From Flavobacteriia bacterium (lineage in GTDB: Bacteria > Bacteroidota > Bacteroidia > Flavobacteriales_D > Crocinitomicaceae): 46,587 nucleotides of DNA. A model generated the notes under the pieces. That model was not told where the DNA came from. It saw only the letters and a list, made by a program, of their open reading frames with translations, and searched no databases. Every line of letters begins with the position of its first letter. Position 1 is the first letter of the stretch. Both the position numbers and the translations under genes were made by a program. The stretch is taken from NCBI GenBank assembly GCA_947455515.1, contig CANGOF010000010.1, positions 1 to 46,587 on the forward strand. Direction: 5' to 3'. This document shows, in pieces, positions 16,101 to 25,234 of this stretch.

Positions 16101-19100
16101 ATGAAGCTTATAAATTTTATAATGGATCTTCTTTATTGTATTCAGGTATTAAAAGTACTTTTAAATCCGATAAATTTAAGTCTGGCGCTCAATTAAAAGT
16201 GATTGCACGTAATGGTTCTTGTGTCGATACATCCTCAGTCATTCCATTAGTAGTTTCCATTCCTTTGGAGAAACCTGTTGCAAATTCCGGTCATATTGAC
16301 ACATCTACTATCGATTTTGTTTGGGATGCAATTCCAAACGCTGCGGGTTATCGTGTAAGTGTAAATAATGGGCCATATAGTATGCCAAGTTCTGGTAATT
16401 TAGGTTTGAAACACACGATTACAGGATTAGCTCCAGGTCAATCGCGTATTTTTAAGGTCATGGCCTTAGGAAATACTGCTTGTGGTGATAGTCCAGAATC
16501 AGATACAATTATTAGACATACAACCTACGTTCCAGATTCAGTATGTACAGCAATTACATTTAATAAATTTTCAACTACGTCGATTTGCGAAGGGGATAGT
16601 ATTACTGTGTCCATTAATTCAATAAACGCACCGTTCCACAAGATTTCTTGGGAACATGGAGCATTGGATACAATAACTTCCTATCGTGTAGGTCCAATTG
16701 TAAATGATACTATACCAGTAAGTGTATACAGAACAAATGAACCATTTTGCCCTGCAGTAACCAAATTTATTATTGTAAAAGTTAATCCTAAACCAATTGT
16801 TGACATAATAGCTTCTATTATTAATGATAGTATTTGTGAAGGAGATGCAATAACATTTACAGCGGAGCCAAATGGTTATGCATTATATGATTTTAAGAAT
16901 AATGGAATTACTTTGCAATCTTCGAATGGAAATGAATATGCACAACCAACTATTGCATCTTCATTGACTTTAACTGTTTTAGTAAAAGACGATATAGGAT
17001 GTACAGCAACAAGTGATCCATTTAAAATGACGGTTGTTCCTAAACCTGTAATTTCTTTGACGAGTAACGCGATTAACGGGGGTATATGTATTGGCAGCGA
17101 TTTGATGGTTTCGGCTAAACCAACCAATTTTAAAAAATATAATTTTTACGAAAGTGGTAATCAAGTGCAATCATCTGTTAGTACCATTTATAGCCAATTT
17201 TCAATAAATAAGTCCTATTCTATAACTGCGAATGCAATTCATCCTTTTGGTTGTGTCGGCGATCTAACTCCAGCTCTACCAATTCAGTTATTTCAATTAC
17301 CTATCTTAACCATATTGTCATCTGATTTAGATAACAGTATCTGTGATGGGGATTCCTATTCAATTACTGCTAGTCCAAGCAACCTACCTAAGTATGTTTT
17401 CTATGAAAATGCAACAGCAGTTCAAACTTCTAATTCAAATGTTAAAACCTATTCATCCTTGACGGTCAATAAAATGATTCATGTTGTGGGTACTGATATT
17501 AATACATGTGTTAGTAAAAGTTCGGATACAATCTCTGTAATTGTTAATCCTATACCATCGATGACAAGCCCAACTGCATTAACACTTTGTAGTGGTTTTG
17601 AAGTGAATATCCCATTAAAAAGTACGATACCTTGTACCTTTACATGGCAGGCATCGAATAATCCAAACATTCAAGGAGAAAGTACGATTAAACAAACAAC
17701 AAACACATTGAAAGATTCGCTAAAAAACACAAATATTTTAAAAGAAATTGTGAGCTATTCTGTTATCCCTACATCCCTGCCAGGTTGTACAGGAGCAACC
17801 CAAACTGTTACTATTTCAGTTAATCCTACACCAAAAATTCCTAATCTTTTAGATACTGTTTGTAGCGGGTTAGCATTTACCATTCAACCTCAAAATGGAA
17901 TACCTTTAGGTACGATTGTACCAGCAAATTCTACGTACACTTGGACTGCTCCATCTTTCTCTGCTCCTGGAACAATAACTGGTGCAAGCGCACAATTTTC
18001 AGGTGTAAATAAAATTTCTCAAACATTAAATAATACTACAAACACTGCATCTATTGTGACTTATGTTGTAACTCCAAAATCTGGAGCAACAGGTGGTTGT
18101 ACTGGTAAACCATTTAATGTGGATGTTTTAATTAATCCAACTCCATCGATAACTTCATTTAGCTCAGATTCTCTATGCAGTAATTCAAAATTTATTAAAT
18201 TACCATTAAATGGTGTGCCTTCTAGTTCAAACATAGTACCTGCTAATATCATCTACACTTGGCCTATGCCAATCATTCTTCCTAATGGTGCAATAACTGG
18301 CGCGAATGCTCAATCGATTGGACAAACCAGTATTTCAGAAACTTTGGTCAATAACACCTTAGACTTAGCAAACATAAATTATGTTATCACTCCAAAAGCT
18401 GGTAAATGTACTGGGCCAAATTTTACAATACCTTTAGTAGTAAAGCCAGTCCCTACAATGACGAATGAACTTACCAAAAGTTTTTGTAGTGATAACACGG
18501 TGAATATTGCATTAACTCCTTCCGTTTCTTCTAGTTTGAGTTGGTATGCAAATGAGAATTCTTCCATATTAGGAGAATCTACGACTAATCAAATTAGTAA
18601 TTCAATTAAAGACAAATTAACGAATCAATCCAATACTGTTCAAACAGTAGATTATTTTGTCACTCCAATTTCTGATTATAATTGTAAAGGAGTAAAAACC
18701 CCAATTTCGATTACAGTTTATCCAAAACCTGTTATTTCAGACGTAACTAAAGCATTGTGTTCTGGGGATTCTATTATAGTAAAACCTGTAAATTTTGTTA
18801 ATGGGGATATTGTTCCTCAAAACACTTCCTACACTTGGTTAAATCCTGTGGTAAATCCTGTCGATACGATTACTGGATGGAAAGGACAACCAACGCCAAT
18901 TTTGAGTTTATCCCAACAATTAAATACTACTTCGGTTTCTGGTGACATTACATATACGATTTCCCCTGTTTCAGGAGATTTAGGTAAATGTATAGGTAAA
19001 AATTTTACGGTAAAAGTTAATGTACATCCTGTCCCAAATCCAAAAGTGTCAGCAGATTTAAAAGGAATTTGTATAGGAACATCTGTTACTATTACAACAA

Positions 19101-19774
19101 GCTTTGATGAAACAAATTATCCAAGTACTTCTTACGTTTGGAGTGATGGACAGAAAAAGAAAAATATCACAGTGAAACCTACTGTTACTACAGATTATAT
19201 TTTAAATGTTACAAGCAATGGTTGTAAAAGTATCGACGATACCATACATGTGGAGGTAGATGTAAACGTACCAAAAGCTGATGCAGGTAAAGATTTTGTG
19301 TTATGTCGTTATGATACTGCAACTTTACATGCTACTGGTGGTAAATCTTATATTTGGGAGGATCAATTGGGGATTGCAAATAAGACTACTGCGTCTCCAA
19401 AAGTTGCACCTGTTGTAACAACAATTTATAAAGTTCATGTTCTGAACGATTTCTGTGAAACAACCGACGAAATAGAGGTGATCATCGATAAATGTTTGAA
19501 GGATTTACCAGATAAAGTACCACAAGTTTTTACACCGAACACGGATGGTACAAATGATGTTTTTACTATTGTTGACGTGGATTATTTTCCTAAAAATTCA
19601 TTGATAATTTTTAATAGATGGGGAAATATTGTGTACCAAGCTTCTCCTTATAATAACACGTGGGATGGTAAAAATGAAAATGGAGATGATCTTCCAGATG
19701 GAACTTATTATTATTCTTTAGATATTGGAAATGGACATGAACCATACAAAGGGTTTGTAGTAATTACGAGGTGA
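13124..19774 (+). CDS. Giant PKD/Fn3-like cell-surface protein with T9SS type B sorting domain
   Basis: The 2216-residue protein has an N-terminal signal segment ending near FSQC. Three PKD domains follow (about 46-286; SWDFGDGKS, LWNFGDNTSS, SWNLGDGSK), then Ig-like segments. Three Fn3-like modules lie at about 542-626, 795-881 and 1048-1130, each with P-V-NxG, W..I..A.GY..SV and SSG..GL.H blocks. About five PKD-like repeats span roughly 1480-1970 (PTPSITSFSSDSLCS style). The last 85 residues (FTPNTDGTNDVF, NRWGNIVYQ, LPDGTYYY) are the gliding-motility-associated C-terminal domain, i.e. a type B T9SS signal. It is likely exported by T9SS and surface-anchored as an adhesin or filament. The next gene, a PorP/SprF protein, overlaps its stop and is probably a dedicated partner. 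Confidence 0.92.
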   Translation: MAVNKLHIFFFKEKITFLVVLCSLFCFQKKSFSQCTPIIEFTTTSGTLSGCAPFSVSFKDPNTTSSRSWDFGDGKSTSGAQSPFHTFDGGVIGDTTYTVTLTKACNGGVSTDVTVTVYAKPKINFKVDTTSVCAINDQAKFTNLSEAGAYLWNFGDNTSSTTKHPTKAYNSGGKYDVSLKVTNVHGCEDTKVKPKMMTVNSLPSPDFTLNKYSGCTPLTLNIKNTTDTTNVQIKYWSWNLGDGSKLDSSSVPASHDYTIPGTKTIVLTTTSVLGCKSSTSNTISVLTSPSSDFSISPTEICSSDSLKITYLGSAGPNANYAWSLNGGIATPGIGKGPHWVNWIKGGVKTLSLTVTDSTCSSISTKQATVLVSPIISFVASNDTICIGDEVTFTTSPASLVDYKVYKNGSLYQTMEENEFTTSLLSTGDVFYVVATDVKGCKSKKSNYERMVVKTRPVVSLLSSDLDNIICSGDLVTFSGIPTNYSSYTFYNFSQPLQIGVSTNLNTTTLTDNDSIFVEATNFNGCAKMSSNAFVMKVLPPLPKPVVNCGASTDSQVSFVWGDIQGASGYQVSVNGGAFQDPSSGLTGLSHVFGGLSSGDSTKIVVKAIGSFSCATSLVSKAKSCVSKVCTPFTMKYTPFDTICSGEAVKLRVDNISATNYSVSWNGGAPSKDTTFTFHPALDSEITAVIKDSSQLSFCSNFDATFRIKVYPLPLVTLNSSLSPINCKGNVAKLTATPSNYDYYTFYSGNQILQSSWKNYFTLKNVKNGVPLTVVAENFGCKATSTNTIINTVIEPLAQPVVNCGGSTTSSMEFTWDAIPNSIGYEISVEGGNWITPSSGVTGLKHLINGLTPGTASYVSVRALGATVCGNSKVSVQASCFTNPCTAITYNAPTTVSICQGAKTNIAVTGINIPKYEVAWNKTTFAKATSFNVKPTKDTIITINVRNANELNCPYVTKYTRIEVIEQPNVSLAISPTSNCFGDSVSLIAKPVTYEAYKFYNGSSLLYSGIKSTFKSDKFKSGAQLKVIARNGSCVDTSSVIPLVVSIPLEKPVANSGHIDTSTIDFVWDAIPNAAGYRVSVNNGPYSMPSSGNLGLKHTITGLAPGQSRIFKVMALGNTACGDSPESDTIIRHTTYVPDSVCTAITFNKFSTTSICEGDSITVSINSINAPFHKISWEHGALDTITSYRVGPIVNDTIPVSVYRTNEPFCPAVTKFIIVKVNPKPIVDIIASIINDSICEGDAITFTAEPNGYALYDFKNNGITLQSSNGNEYAQPTIASSLTLTVLVKDDIGCTATSDPFKMTVVPKPVISLTSNAINGGICIGSDLMVSAKPTNFKKYNFYESGNQVQSSVSTIYSQFSINKSYSITANAIHPFGCVGDLTPALPIQLFQLPILTILSSDLDNSICDGDSYSITASPSNLPKYVFYENATAVQTSNSNVKTYSSLTVNKMIHVVGTDINTCVSKSSDTISVIVNPIPSMTSPTALTLCSGFEVNIPLKSTIPCTFTWQASNNPNIQGESTIKQTTNTLKDSLKNTNILKEIVSYSVIPTSLPGCTGATQTVTISVNPTPKIPNLLDTVCSGLAFTIQPQNGIPLGTIVPANSTYTWTAPSFSAPGTITGASAQFSGVNKISQTLNNTTNTASIVTYVVTPKSGATGGCTGKPFNVDVLINPTPSITSFSSDSLCSNSKFIKLPLNGVPSSSNIVPANIIYTWPMPIILPNGAITGANAQSIGQTSISETLVNNTLDLANINYVITPKAGKCTGPNFTIPLVVKPVPTMTNELTKSFCSDNTVNIALTPSVSSSLSWYANENSSILGESTTNQISNSIKDKLTNQSNTVQTVDYFVTPISDYNCKGVKTPISITVYPKPVISDVTKALCSGDSIIVKPVNFVNGDIVPQNTSYTWLNPVVNPVDTITGWKGQPTPILSLSQQLNTTSVSGDITYTISPVSGDLGKCIGKNFTVKVNVHPVPNPKVSADLKGICIGTSVTITTSFDETNYPSTSYVWSDGQKKKNITVKPTVTTDYILNVTSNGCKSIDDTIHVEVDVNVPKADAGKDFVLCRYDTATLHATGGKSYIWEDQLGIANKTTASPKVAPVVTTIYKVHVLNDFCETTDEIEVIIDKCLKDLPDKVPQVFTPNTDGTNDVFTIVDVDYFPKNSLIIFNRWGNIVYQASPYNNTWDGKNENGDDLPDGTYYYSLDIGNGHEPYKGFVVITR

Positions 19775-20730
19775 TAAAAGAGAAAAGACATAGCTTATTT
19801 TTAATGCAATTTTCATTGTTTTTAGGAATGGTATTGTCTGTTTTTACAAGCCTCGGTCAACAGGAACCGATGTATACGCAAAATAATTTTGACCGTTTGA
19901 CTTTTAATCCAGCCTATGCTGGAAGTTCCAATTGGATTGTCACATCTGTTAAACATCGAAGTCAATTTGTAGGTTTAGATGGTGGACCAAATACAGACAT
20001 AATCACCATTCATGCACCTTGGCAAGCAAGATCTGTAGGTTATGGAGGTAAAATTGTTTCCGATAGACTTGGAGTAACAAATCAAACAGGAGTTAGTGGA
20101 ATAGGTGCTTATCACTTAGGTTTGGGTAAAGGAAAAATGTCAGTTGGTTTGGAATTAGGATTATATATGCAAAGTATTGATTTTTCTACGTTGTATAAAC
20201 TTGAAAAAATTGACAATGCAATTCCTCCAGGTAAAACGACTAAGGCTAAATTAGATGGTGCTTTTGGATTACAATATCAAACTAAAAACTATTTTTTAGG
20301 ATTATCTGTTCAGCATTTGTATGGAGGTAGTTTAAATTTTTCAAATTACGATAGATCGATTGTTGCGCATTTATATAGACATTGGTTTTTGTCAGGTGGA
20401 TATGTAAAGGACTTATCAAAAAATTTATCCATGCAACCATGTTTTCTAGTGAAAAAAGTATCTGGTGCACCTATGCAGGTTGATTTATATGCAAATTTTA
20501 TATATAAAGAAAAATATACTTTGGGAATTGGATATCGTACTGGAGATGCTTTAACTTTTTCCATGAAAATTCATATTACAGATGCTATTCGATTGTCATA
20601 CTCGTATGATTTTAGAATTTCTCAAATCGCTAATTATTCTGGTTCAGCGCAAGAATTTATGTTGCGCTATGGGATTAAATTACTACCTCCACAACAAATA
20701 AAAGAAATTAATCCAAGATACTATTTCTAA
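19771..20730 (+). CDS. PorP/SprF-family type IX secretion membrane protein
   Basis: The 319-residue protein has a signal peptide and the family opening QQEPMYTQNNFDRLTFNPAYAGS, followed by a beta-barrel-like pattern typical of PorP/SprF. These outer-membrane proteins help secrete or attach specific type-B-signal adhesins (SprF with SprB is the known example). The start chosen is GTG, whose GTGA overlaps the TGA stop of the adhesin gene, indicating translational coupling. An internal ATG at 19804 would still leave a shorter signal peptide and is the alternative. The gene between the adhesin and the OmpA protein completes a three-gene surface module. Confidence 0.92.
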   Translation: MIKEKRHSLFLMQFSLFLGMVLSVFTSLGQQEPMYTQNNFDRLTFNPAYAGSSNWIVTSVKHRSQFVGLDGGPNTDIITIHAPWQARSVGYGGKIVSDRLGVTNQTGVSGIGAYHLGLGKGKMSVGLELGLYMQSIDFSTLYKLEKIDNAIPPGKTTKAKLDGAFGLQYQTKNYFLGLSVQHLYGGSLNFSNYDRSIVAHLYRHWFLSGGYVKDLSKNLSMQPCFLVKKVSGAPMQVDLYANFIYKEKYTLGIGYRTGDALTFSMKIHITDAIRLSYSYDFRISQIANYSGSAQEFMLRYGIKLLPPQQIKEINPRYYF

Positions 20731-20732
20731 AT

Positions 20733-23576
20733 TTGAAATATAAAGAAAAACATAGTAGTTCTATATTAAAATACATTGTCGGTATGATGATGTGTTTGTG
20801 TTTTTCTTCCTTAGGTTTTTCTCAAAAAGGGAACATGGAAAAAGGGGATCGTTATTACGATTTAAACTTATTTACCGAAGCGATTGAATTTTATTTATTG
20901 GCAACGAAAGAAGGTAAAGCGCAAGAAAAAGAAGCGGCAATGATACAATTGGGTAACTGTTACCGTATTACAGGGCAGTTTGAAGAAGCAGAAAAAACGT
21001 TTCAGAAAATTCTGAAAAATAAAAAAACACCAGCTTCGAGTTATTTGAATTATGCTTTAGCGCTAAAAGCCAGTTCCAAATATACAGAAGCAATTGCAAG
21101 TTTTGAAAAATATAGGACGAAAAACCCATCGGATTCATCGACTGCAAATAGGATGATTAAATCGTGTTTACTTGCACAGCATTGGTTGGATGAAGAAATT
21201 GAATACGATGTAAACTTAGTGGATAAATTGAGTGGTGAAGCACCTGATTTTGCCGCGAATTATTATGAAAATGGTGTGTTTTTCTGCTCTTCCAGAGAGG
21301 GAAGTTTGAAGCCGTTAATTAATTTTAGTGGAAGTGAAGCTGCAGCAGCGTTGGATTATTACTTTACAGATATATCAGGTCCTGTTGATTCAATTAAACC
21401 ACCGATTCAATTTCCAGGAAAGTTAAATACGATTTCGCATGAAGGGCCTGGAACTTTTACGAAAGATTTTAGTACCTTATATATCACTAAAACAGTAACA
21501 AGTGCAAAATCAAAATCACAAAAACGTTTAAAAACATTACAAATTTTCGTGTCAAAAAAAGATTCTATTGGAAATTGGAAATTGCCAATTAGTGCATTTA
21601 CATTTAATAGTTTTCAATATTCGACAGGTCATCCATCTATAAGTAAAGATGGTAATCGAGTATATTTTATGTCGGATATGCCTGGTGGACTTGGCGGAAC
21701 AGATATTTACTATACGCAAAAACAAAAAAATGCCACTTGGGGTAAACCTATAAATTTGGGTAAGCCAGTCAATACAGCAGGAAATGAGTTGTTTCCATTT
21801 ATTAGTGATGATTCGGTATTGTATTTTTCGTCGAATATGCATCCAGGGATGGGTAAATTAGACATTTTTTCTACTAAGCAAGTTTCCGATTCATTATGGA
21901 CTGAACCAGAAAATATGCGTCCTCCAATAAATACGATTGGGGATGATTTTGCGTTTGTCAAAGATTCTAAAGGTAATCGCGGTTTTTTAAGTTCAGACAG
22001 ATTTAATGGTAAAGGTGCGGATGATATCTATACATTTAGTCACCATGATCCTTTTGAAATCAATGTGGAAGGACCCAAAATTCAAATATTAGACCAAACA
22101 TTTTACGATGGAGTAGTGTACAAGTTGGTGAACGACAGTACAAAATCCGAACAAATTCTTCAGACTGAAAAAGGGATTTATTCTGCTTCTATGGAGCCAA
22201 ATACAAGTTATACTTTAGTTGCTCGTAAAAATGGATTTCGCTATGCAAAAGTGAGTTTAATGCGACAAATTCCTCCAGTGGGTAATCAAATTTCATTTTT
22301 GATACGTCCTTTGGATAAAACGGTGAAGGTTGCTGGAACACTTTATAAATTGGATAGTTCTCAAACCAATATTGTCGCTAAATTAACCGATTCTCCTATT
22401 AGTTTATTAGAGAATGATGCTGAAATTTCTAATAAGCATTCCGATTCCTCTGGAAGATTTTCGTTTAATTACGAGTTAACATCTGGTAATGCTTATTTGC
22501 TGATAGACAATGAAAGTATACAAGTACCTGAAACAATTAGTAATGATACTAACAAGGTAATTGATAGTGTAGCTATTTTAACCGATTTTTCGGATACTTT
22601 AATACGTGATACTTCTATAATTACTCCGCAAACTTTAGATACGACTAAAATAGTACCACTACCAAAAGTATTCAAAATTGACACAAATATTGTTGCTGAA
22701 AAATTACTTTTTAAGGGTATGTTAAATTCAGACGGAAAAAAGATGAGTAACGTAGCATTGAAACTTTATAATGGAGATTCGTTACAACAAAGCGCAAAAT
22801 CAGATGGAATGGGAATGTTTCAATTTATGTTAAATTCTCAGGTCCCGGAATATACCATATTTGCTTCCAAACCGGGGTATGAAAGTAAAGAAATCACCAT
22901 AAAAACCGCAGAATATAAAAATGCTACTACTGCTATACTTCGAATTGAAATGATTGAAAAGGAACGAGTAGATGTAAATGGAGTTATTAAGACACGAGAT
23001 ACGGTAATAGTAAATGCTCAAATCGATTTATATTCCAGTATTGAGGATGTAAAAACACAGTTGACCGATAATAACGGAGCTTTTAAATTTTCTTTAAATC
23101 CAGATGGTGAATATAGTATGACTGTAAATAAAAAAGGGATGCTACCTAAAAAGGTAGATATTGCCATGGAAAATATTGGAGAAAATGGAGACTTAGATTT
23201 AGCAATCGAAATGGATTCAATCAAAGTGGATGAGGTTTTGACAATGAATATATATTATGAATTTGATAAGTCTGACATCAAACATGCTTCTGAATTAGAA
23301 TTAGATAAATTCATCTCATTTATGAAAATTAATCCCAATGTCAAAATTGAAATAAGTGCCCATACAGATGAAAAAGGTACAGATGCGTATAATTTGAATT
23401 TATCTAAAGAACGAGCAAGAAATGTAATGAACTATTTATTAGAAGAAGGTAGAATAGACAAAAAACGCATTGTCTCTAAAGGATATGGTGAATCTATGTT
23501 AATTGTAAAAAATGCACAAACGGAAGAAGAACATCAAATGAATCGTAGAACAGAAATCAAAATAGTTGGTTTGTAA
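20733..23576 (+). CDS. PorE-like TPR/PD40/OmpA peptidoglycan-binding protein
   Basis: The 947-residue protein has a signal peptide and TPR helices at about 36-150 (NMEKGDRYYDLNLFTEAIEF). PD40/WD40-like blades follow at about 170-437 (GHPSISKDGNRVYFMSDMPG). Carboxypeptidase-regulatory-like beta domains lie at about 535-820. The C-terminal OmpA domain (about 836-946) carries ISAHTDEKGTDAYN and LSKERARNVMNYL, the peptidoglycan-binding motifs. This is the architecture of PorE of the T9SS. The likely start is TTG two bases after the PorP/SprF stop; ATG codons at residues 18-20 are alternatives but would remove the basic N-region of the signal. It probably anchors the adhesin/PorP pair to peptidoglycan. 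Confidence 0.88.
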   Translation: MKYKEKHSSSILKYIVGMMMCLCFSSLGFSQKGNMEKGDRYYDLNLFTEAIEFYLLATKEGKAQEKEAAMIQLGNCYRITGQFEEAEKTFQKILKNKKTPASSYLNYALALKASSKYTEAIASFEKYRTKNPSDSSTANRMIKSCLLAQHWLDEEIEYDVNLVDKLSGEAPDFAANYYENGVFFCSSREGSLKPLINFSGSEAAAALDYYFTDISGPVDSIKPPIQFPGKLNTISHEGPGTFTKDFSTLYITKTVTSAKSKSQKRLKTLQIFVSKKDSIGNWKLPISAFTFNSFQYSTGHPSISKDGNRVYFMSDMPGGLGGTDIYYTQKQKNATWGKPINLGKPVNTAGNELFPFISDDSVLYFSSNMHPGMGKLDIFSTKQVSDSLWTEPENMRPPINTIGDDFAFVKDSKGNRGFLSSDRFNGKGADDIYTFSHHDPFEINVEGPKIQILDQTFYDGVVYKLVNDSTKSEQILQTEKGIYSASMEPNTSYTLVARKNGFRYAKVSLMRQIPPVGNQISFLIRPLDKTVKVAGTLYKLDSSQTNIVAKLTDSPISLLENDAEISNKHSDSSGRFSFNYELTSGNAYLLIDNESIQVPETISNDTNKVIDSVAILTDFSDTLIRDTSIITPQTLDTTKIVPLPKVFKIDTNIVAEKLLFKGMLNSDGKKMSNVALKLYNGDSLQQSAKSDGMGMFQFMLNSQVPEYTIFASKPGYESKEITIKTAEYKNATTAILRIEMIEKERVDVNGVIKTRDTVIVNAQIDLYSSIEDVKTQLTDNNGAFKFSLNPDGEYSMTVNKKGMLPKKVDIAMENIGENGDLDLAIEMDSIKVDEVLTMNIYYEFDKSDIKHASELELDKFISFMKINPNVKIEISAHTDEKGTDAYNLNLSKERARNVMNYLLEEGRIDKKRIVSKGYGESMLIVKNAQTEEEHQMNRRTEIKIVGL

Positions 23577-23613
23577 TTTGAGATTTCAATACGAAAAAAA
23601 ACGCAAAGAAAAA

Positions 23614-23643
23614 TTGCATACTTACTGTAGTATATTACTTTTG
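23614..23643 (+). promoter_or_regulatory. Bacteroidota-type promoter TTG-N19-TACTTTTG
   Basis: TTG at 23614-23616 and TACTTTTG at 23636-23643 are separated by 19 bases, an excellent fit to TTG-N17-23-TAnnTTTG. Transcription would begin near 23650, giving a leader of about 35 bases for the gene at 23684. It separates that gene from the upstream OmpA operon. Confidence 0.75.
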
Positions 23644-23683
23644 CATTTAAATATTTTTTAGTTAATCTCACAAAATAAAGTGT

Positions 23684-24148
23684 ATGACAAATCAATTGAA
23701 AAAAGTAGGAAATCTACTAAGTTTCCGTAAATATTTCCTTGCAATGGGGCTTATTTTAGCTACAGGTGCTGCTGTAAATGCACAATGTAGTTCGGATGCA
23801 TTTATGGATAATTGCTCAAGTGCATTAGAAGATTTTAATTTTATTAAATCTTTTGAATATGCTAATCCAAAAGGTGGTGCTAAAGCGGAGTATTCATACG
23901 TTTTTTCTAAAGGATCTACTTACCGAATTGTTGTTTGTGATGAAAACATTGCAGGTAATAAAATGATTATTTCACTTTATGATCGTAATCATAAGTTGAT
24001 AGCTTCCAATTTTGATAAAGCATCTAAAAAAGTTTTCCCTGCATTAACTTATCCTTGTTCTGCTACTGGTGTTTATTACATTGAATATTCTTTCCAGGGA
24101 GACAAAGCTAAATGTGGTATAAACATCTTAGGATTTACAAAAAATTAA
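23684..24148 (+). CDS. Small secreted protein of unknown function
   Basis: I do not recognise a named family. The 154-residue product has a long N-terminal signal peptide ending near GAAVNAQC. The mature part holds six cysteines, consistent with a disulfide-containing extracytoplasmic beta domain. Phrases such as YSYVFSKGSTYRIVVCDENIA and GVYYIEYSFQGDKAKCGI resemble pre-peptidase/jelly-roll-like secreted domains, but this is only a fold impression. It has its own good promoter and lies nine bases before a lipoprotein gene, so the two are likely co-expressed and act together in the envelope. Confidence 0.75.
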   Translation: MTNQLKKVGNLLSFRKYFLAMGLILATGAAVNAQCSSDAFMDNCSSALEDFNFIKSFEYANPKGGAKAEYSYVFSKGSTYRIVVCDENIAGNKMIISLYDRNHKLIASNFDKASKKVFPALTYPCSATGVYYIEYSFQGDKAKCGINILGFTKN

Positions 24149-24157
24149 TAAATAGAA

Positions 24158-25066
24158 ATGATGAAAAATAAATTTTTAAAAATATACTTACCATCTTTTA
24201 TATTAGCTGCAATGATGGTTTCTTGTGGTGGTGGTAAAAGTAACTCGTTAGACAGTGAGTTAGGAGATCCATCCTTAATGGTAAATTCTAAAAAACAAGC
24301 AAAACTTTTAGACGATTTGATTCAATCTATTCCTTCACCAGTTGAAATGAATACTGTTATTAAATCTACAGGTGCTGCTTTTAATGCAAACATTATGCAT
24401 AAAACTGCATCGGCTAAAAAATACACTACCAATTATCAACAAGCTTTCAATGTAGGTGTTTATACAGCAGATATGGGTTACATAAACGTCTACGATAAAA
24501 CAATGTATTCTATTTCTTGTATTACTGCAGTAAAACAATTGTCGGATGCGATTCAAGTTGGTCAATTTTTTGATTTCGAAGCGTTACAGCGTTTGTCTAA
24601 AAACAGTAATAATGTAGATTCATTACAATACATTAGTATCAATAGTTTCAATAAAATGGATTCTTACTTACGTTCTCAAAATAGAGGTGAGTTGAGTGTG
24701 TTAATAGTTTCTGGCGCATGGTTAGAAGGATTACATATTGCTACGCAAACGATGAAATCTAAATCAAACGATGAGTTACGTGAAAAAATCGGAGAACAAA
24801 AAATCGTTTTAGAAAGTTTGTTGAAAGTTTTAAAAATGTGTGATAAAATTGAATACGTAAAAAATATTTTAACGCAATATGAAAAATTAAACGCACTTTT
24901 TTCAAAAGTTAAAATTGAGTATATTCAAGGAGAACCAGTAACCAAAATTGTGGATGGTCAAATGATTATTGAAGATAGTTCTACTTCTGAAATCAAAATG
25001 ACGGATGCTCAATTAGCTGAAATTACAGCATTAGTTGAAACTGTTCGTACTAATTTATTGAAATAA
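24158..25066 (+). CDS. Lipoprotein of unknown function
   Basis: The 302-residue product has a lipoprotein signal ending AAMMVSC with Cys23 as the lipidation site, followed by GGGKSNS. The mature region is largely helical (LLDDLIQSIPSPVEMNTVI, LREKIGEQKIVLESLLKVL) with no domain I can name. It follows the small secreted protein by nine bases and is followed by a strong terminator, forming a two-gene envelope operon. A Gly-rich tail after the Cys is common in surface-exposed Bacteroidota lipoproteins but does not prove surface location. Confidence 0.8.
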   Translation: MMKNKFLKIYLPSFILAAMMVSCGGGKSNSLDSELGDPSLMVNSKKQAKLLDDLIQSIPSPVEMNTVIKSTGAAFNANIMHKTASAKKYTTNYQQAFNVGVYTADMGYINVYDKTMYSISCITAVKQLSDAIQVGQFFDFEALQRLSKNSNNVDSLQYISINSFNKMDSYLRSQNRGELSVLIVSGAWLEGLHIATQTMKSKSNDELREKIGEQKIVLESLLKVLKMCDKIEYVKNILTQYEKLNALFSKVKIEYIQGEPVTKIVDGQMIIEDSSTSEIKMTDAQLAEITALVETVRTNLLK

Positions 25067-25113
25067 TAGATTCAATAGGTAAATACCATATTTTTATCTC
25101 TACTAAAATATTT

Positions 25114-25147
25114 AAACGGGCGACTTTTAGCTGCCCGTTTTTTTTTT
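25114..25147 (+). terminator. Rho-independent terminator after the lipoprotein gene
   Basis: AAACGGGC pairs with GCCCGTTT across an 11-base loop and is followed immediately by a run of T. It ends the secreted-protein/lipoprotein operon. Confidence 0.9.
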
Positions 25148-25234
25148 GCGCAATATTTTAGTGGAAAGCAACGTTAATAACGATAGACACGTCTTATAAT
25201 TAGAAGGATATACAAATACTTAATACTACGAGCC

